25,539 nucleotides of DNA from Anaerolineales bacterium (lineage in GTDB: Bacteria; Chloroflexota; Anaerolineae; Promineifilales; Promineifilaceae): assembly GCA_020432595.1 (NCBI GenBank), contig JAGQGA010000013.1, forward strand, positions 1 to 25,539, written 5' to 3'. Below the pieces are notes generated by a model. The model was given only the letters and a program-made list of their open reading frames with translations, had not been told where the DNA came from and did no database searches. Each line of letters opens with the position of its first letter. Within the stretch, counting starts at the first letter, position 1. The position numbers and the translations under genes were made by a program. This document shows positions 25,127 to 25,539 of the stretch, piece by piece.

Positions 25127-25537
25127 TCAAAATTGTATCTGGCGGCTTTGCAGTCCGGTTTCCAGGATGTCTTGCCACTCCATTCCTGTCGGCAGAGCCC
25201 GCCAGGCCACATAGCCCTGCCCTTCACCCTCATCAAGTAGGGTGATCAGCTTATGCGCACGGCCGTTTTCCCACAAATACCCCTCCCATTCCGGCAGCAG
25301 CGGCAGCGCCAGGCATTTGTTTAGCATGGGATAAAACAGCGGCGGTATCGACTGCGTGCCGTCATCTAATAGGTAGAAGGGCTGCTCCGGGTTCATCTCT
25401 TTCAGACTGGCCTGTTTGTGAATCAGGATGTGGTTGGCCCAGCCACAGGGCAGCGTGGCCTGGATTTTTACGTGCTCTTTCATCCCATCCAGCCGTATCC
25501 GCTTGCGGCCCAGCCAATGTACTTTGCCCCCGCCCAC
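25127..25537 (-). CDS. hypothetical protein, intact copy of a duplicated gene (5' end near window edge)
   Basis: The open frame of 136 codons begins at a GTG two bases from the window end, so the real start may lie outside. An internal ATG at 25481-25483 would give 118 aa (MKEHVKIQATLPCGWANHIL at the start). The protein has no membrane segment or motif I know. Conserved blocks, judged from its broken relative at 24072-24384, are HILIHKQAS-KEMN-EQPFY, DGTQ-IPPLFY-MLN, LITLLD-GEGQGYVAWR and a C-terminal GL-S-IF stretch; these are the parts most likely to matter. It carries one ACGGCCGT site (25259-25266). Confidence 0.75.
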   Translation of the reverse strand: MGGGKVHWLGRKRIRLDGMKEHVKIQATLPCGWANHILIHKQASLKEMNPEQPFYLLDDGTQSIPPLFYPMLNKCLALPLLPEWEGYLWENGRAHKLITLLDEGEGQGYVAWRALPTGMEWQDILETGLQSRQIQF

Positions 25538-25539
25538 CA

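Noticed and set aside
1..25539. CRISPR arrays, tRNA or rRNA genes
   Set aside because: No regularly spaced direct repeats and no cloverleaf or rRNA-like sequence were seen on either strand.

Overview
The window most resembles a chromosome or accessory region of an environmental, filamentous Chloroflexota-type bacterium. That guess rests on the mix of a DUF6094-type methyltransferase, a Tc toxin locus, IS4 and IS110 elements and a DUF433/DUF5615 toxin-antitoxin pair; no rRNA or other phylogenetic marker is present, so it is inference. The 8-base palindrome ACGGCCGT occurs at 26 positions I could list, against roughly 0.4 expected by chance.

Layout. (1) 1-915, minus strand: C-terminally cut-off SAM-dependent methyltransferase, preceded by a possible small decayed gene (973-1218). 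(2) 1344-4768: nested mobile DNA. A 3.2-kb IS4-family element (1439-4674) has inverted ends and a perfect 10-bp target duplication. Its transposase gene is split by an IS110-family element (about 2228-4182) encoding an intact 406-aa transposase. Removing 2228-4182 restores a continuous 361-codon IS4 transposase frame. The IS4 element itself sits between 17-bp inverted repeats that may be the ends of an older MITE. (3) 4992-23810, plus strand: a Tc toxin locus. A 2579-aa TcB-TcC fusion (SpvB, beta-propeller, TcdB middle, RHS cocoon, and a variable C-terminal payload) is followed by a 212-aa membrane-anchored protein of unknown function and a 3418-aa TcA-type pore subunit with a PA14-like domain. 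(4) 24072-25537, minus strand: a broken copy of a small gene, a long perfect hairpin, a DUF433/DUF5615 toxin-antitoxin pair, and an intact copy of the same small gene at the window edge.

How they work together. In known Tc systems TcA forms a pentameric prepore, and the TcB-TcC cocoon docks on the TcA C-terminal TcB-binding domain, encloses the cleaved C-terminal toxin and injects it into a target cell. All of these parts are recognisable here. The payload (residues about 2215-2579) matches no toxin family I know. Its DNA differs visibly from the rest of the gene: it is AT-richer and has no ACGGCCGT, as expected of a swappable tip. The gene between the two giants could be an immunity or accessory protein; this is a guess from position. 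The most unusual signals are the ACGGCCGT over-representation, the unknown payload with its neighbour, and the structured, repeat-bearing non-coding ends of the IS110 element, where a bridge RNA would be expected.
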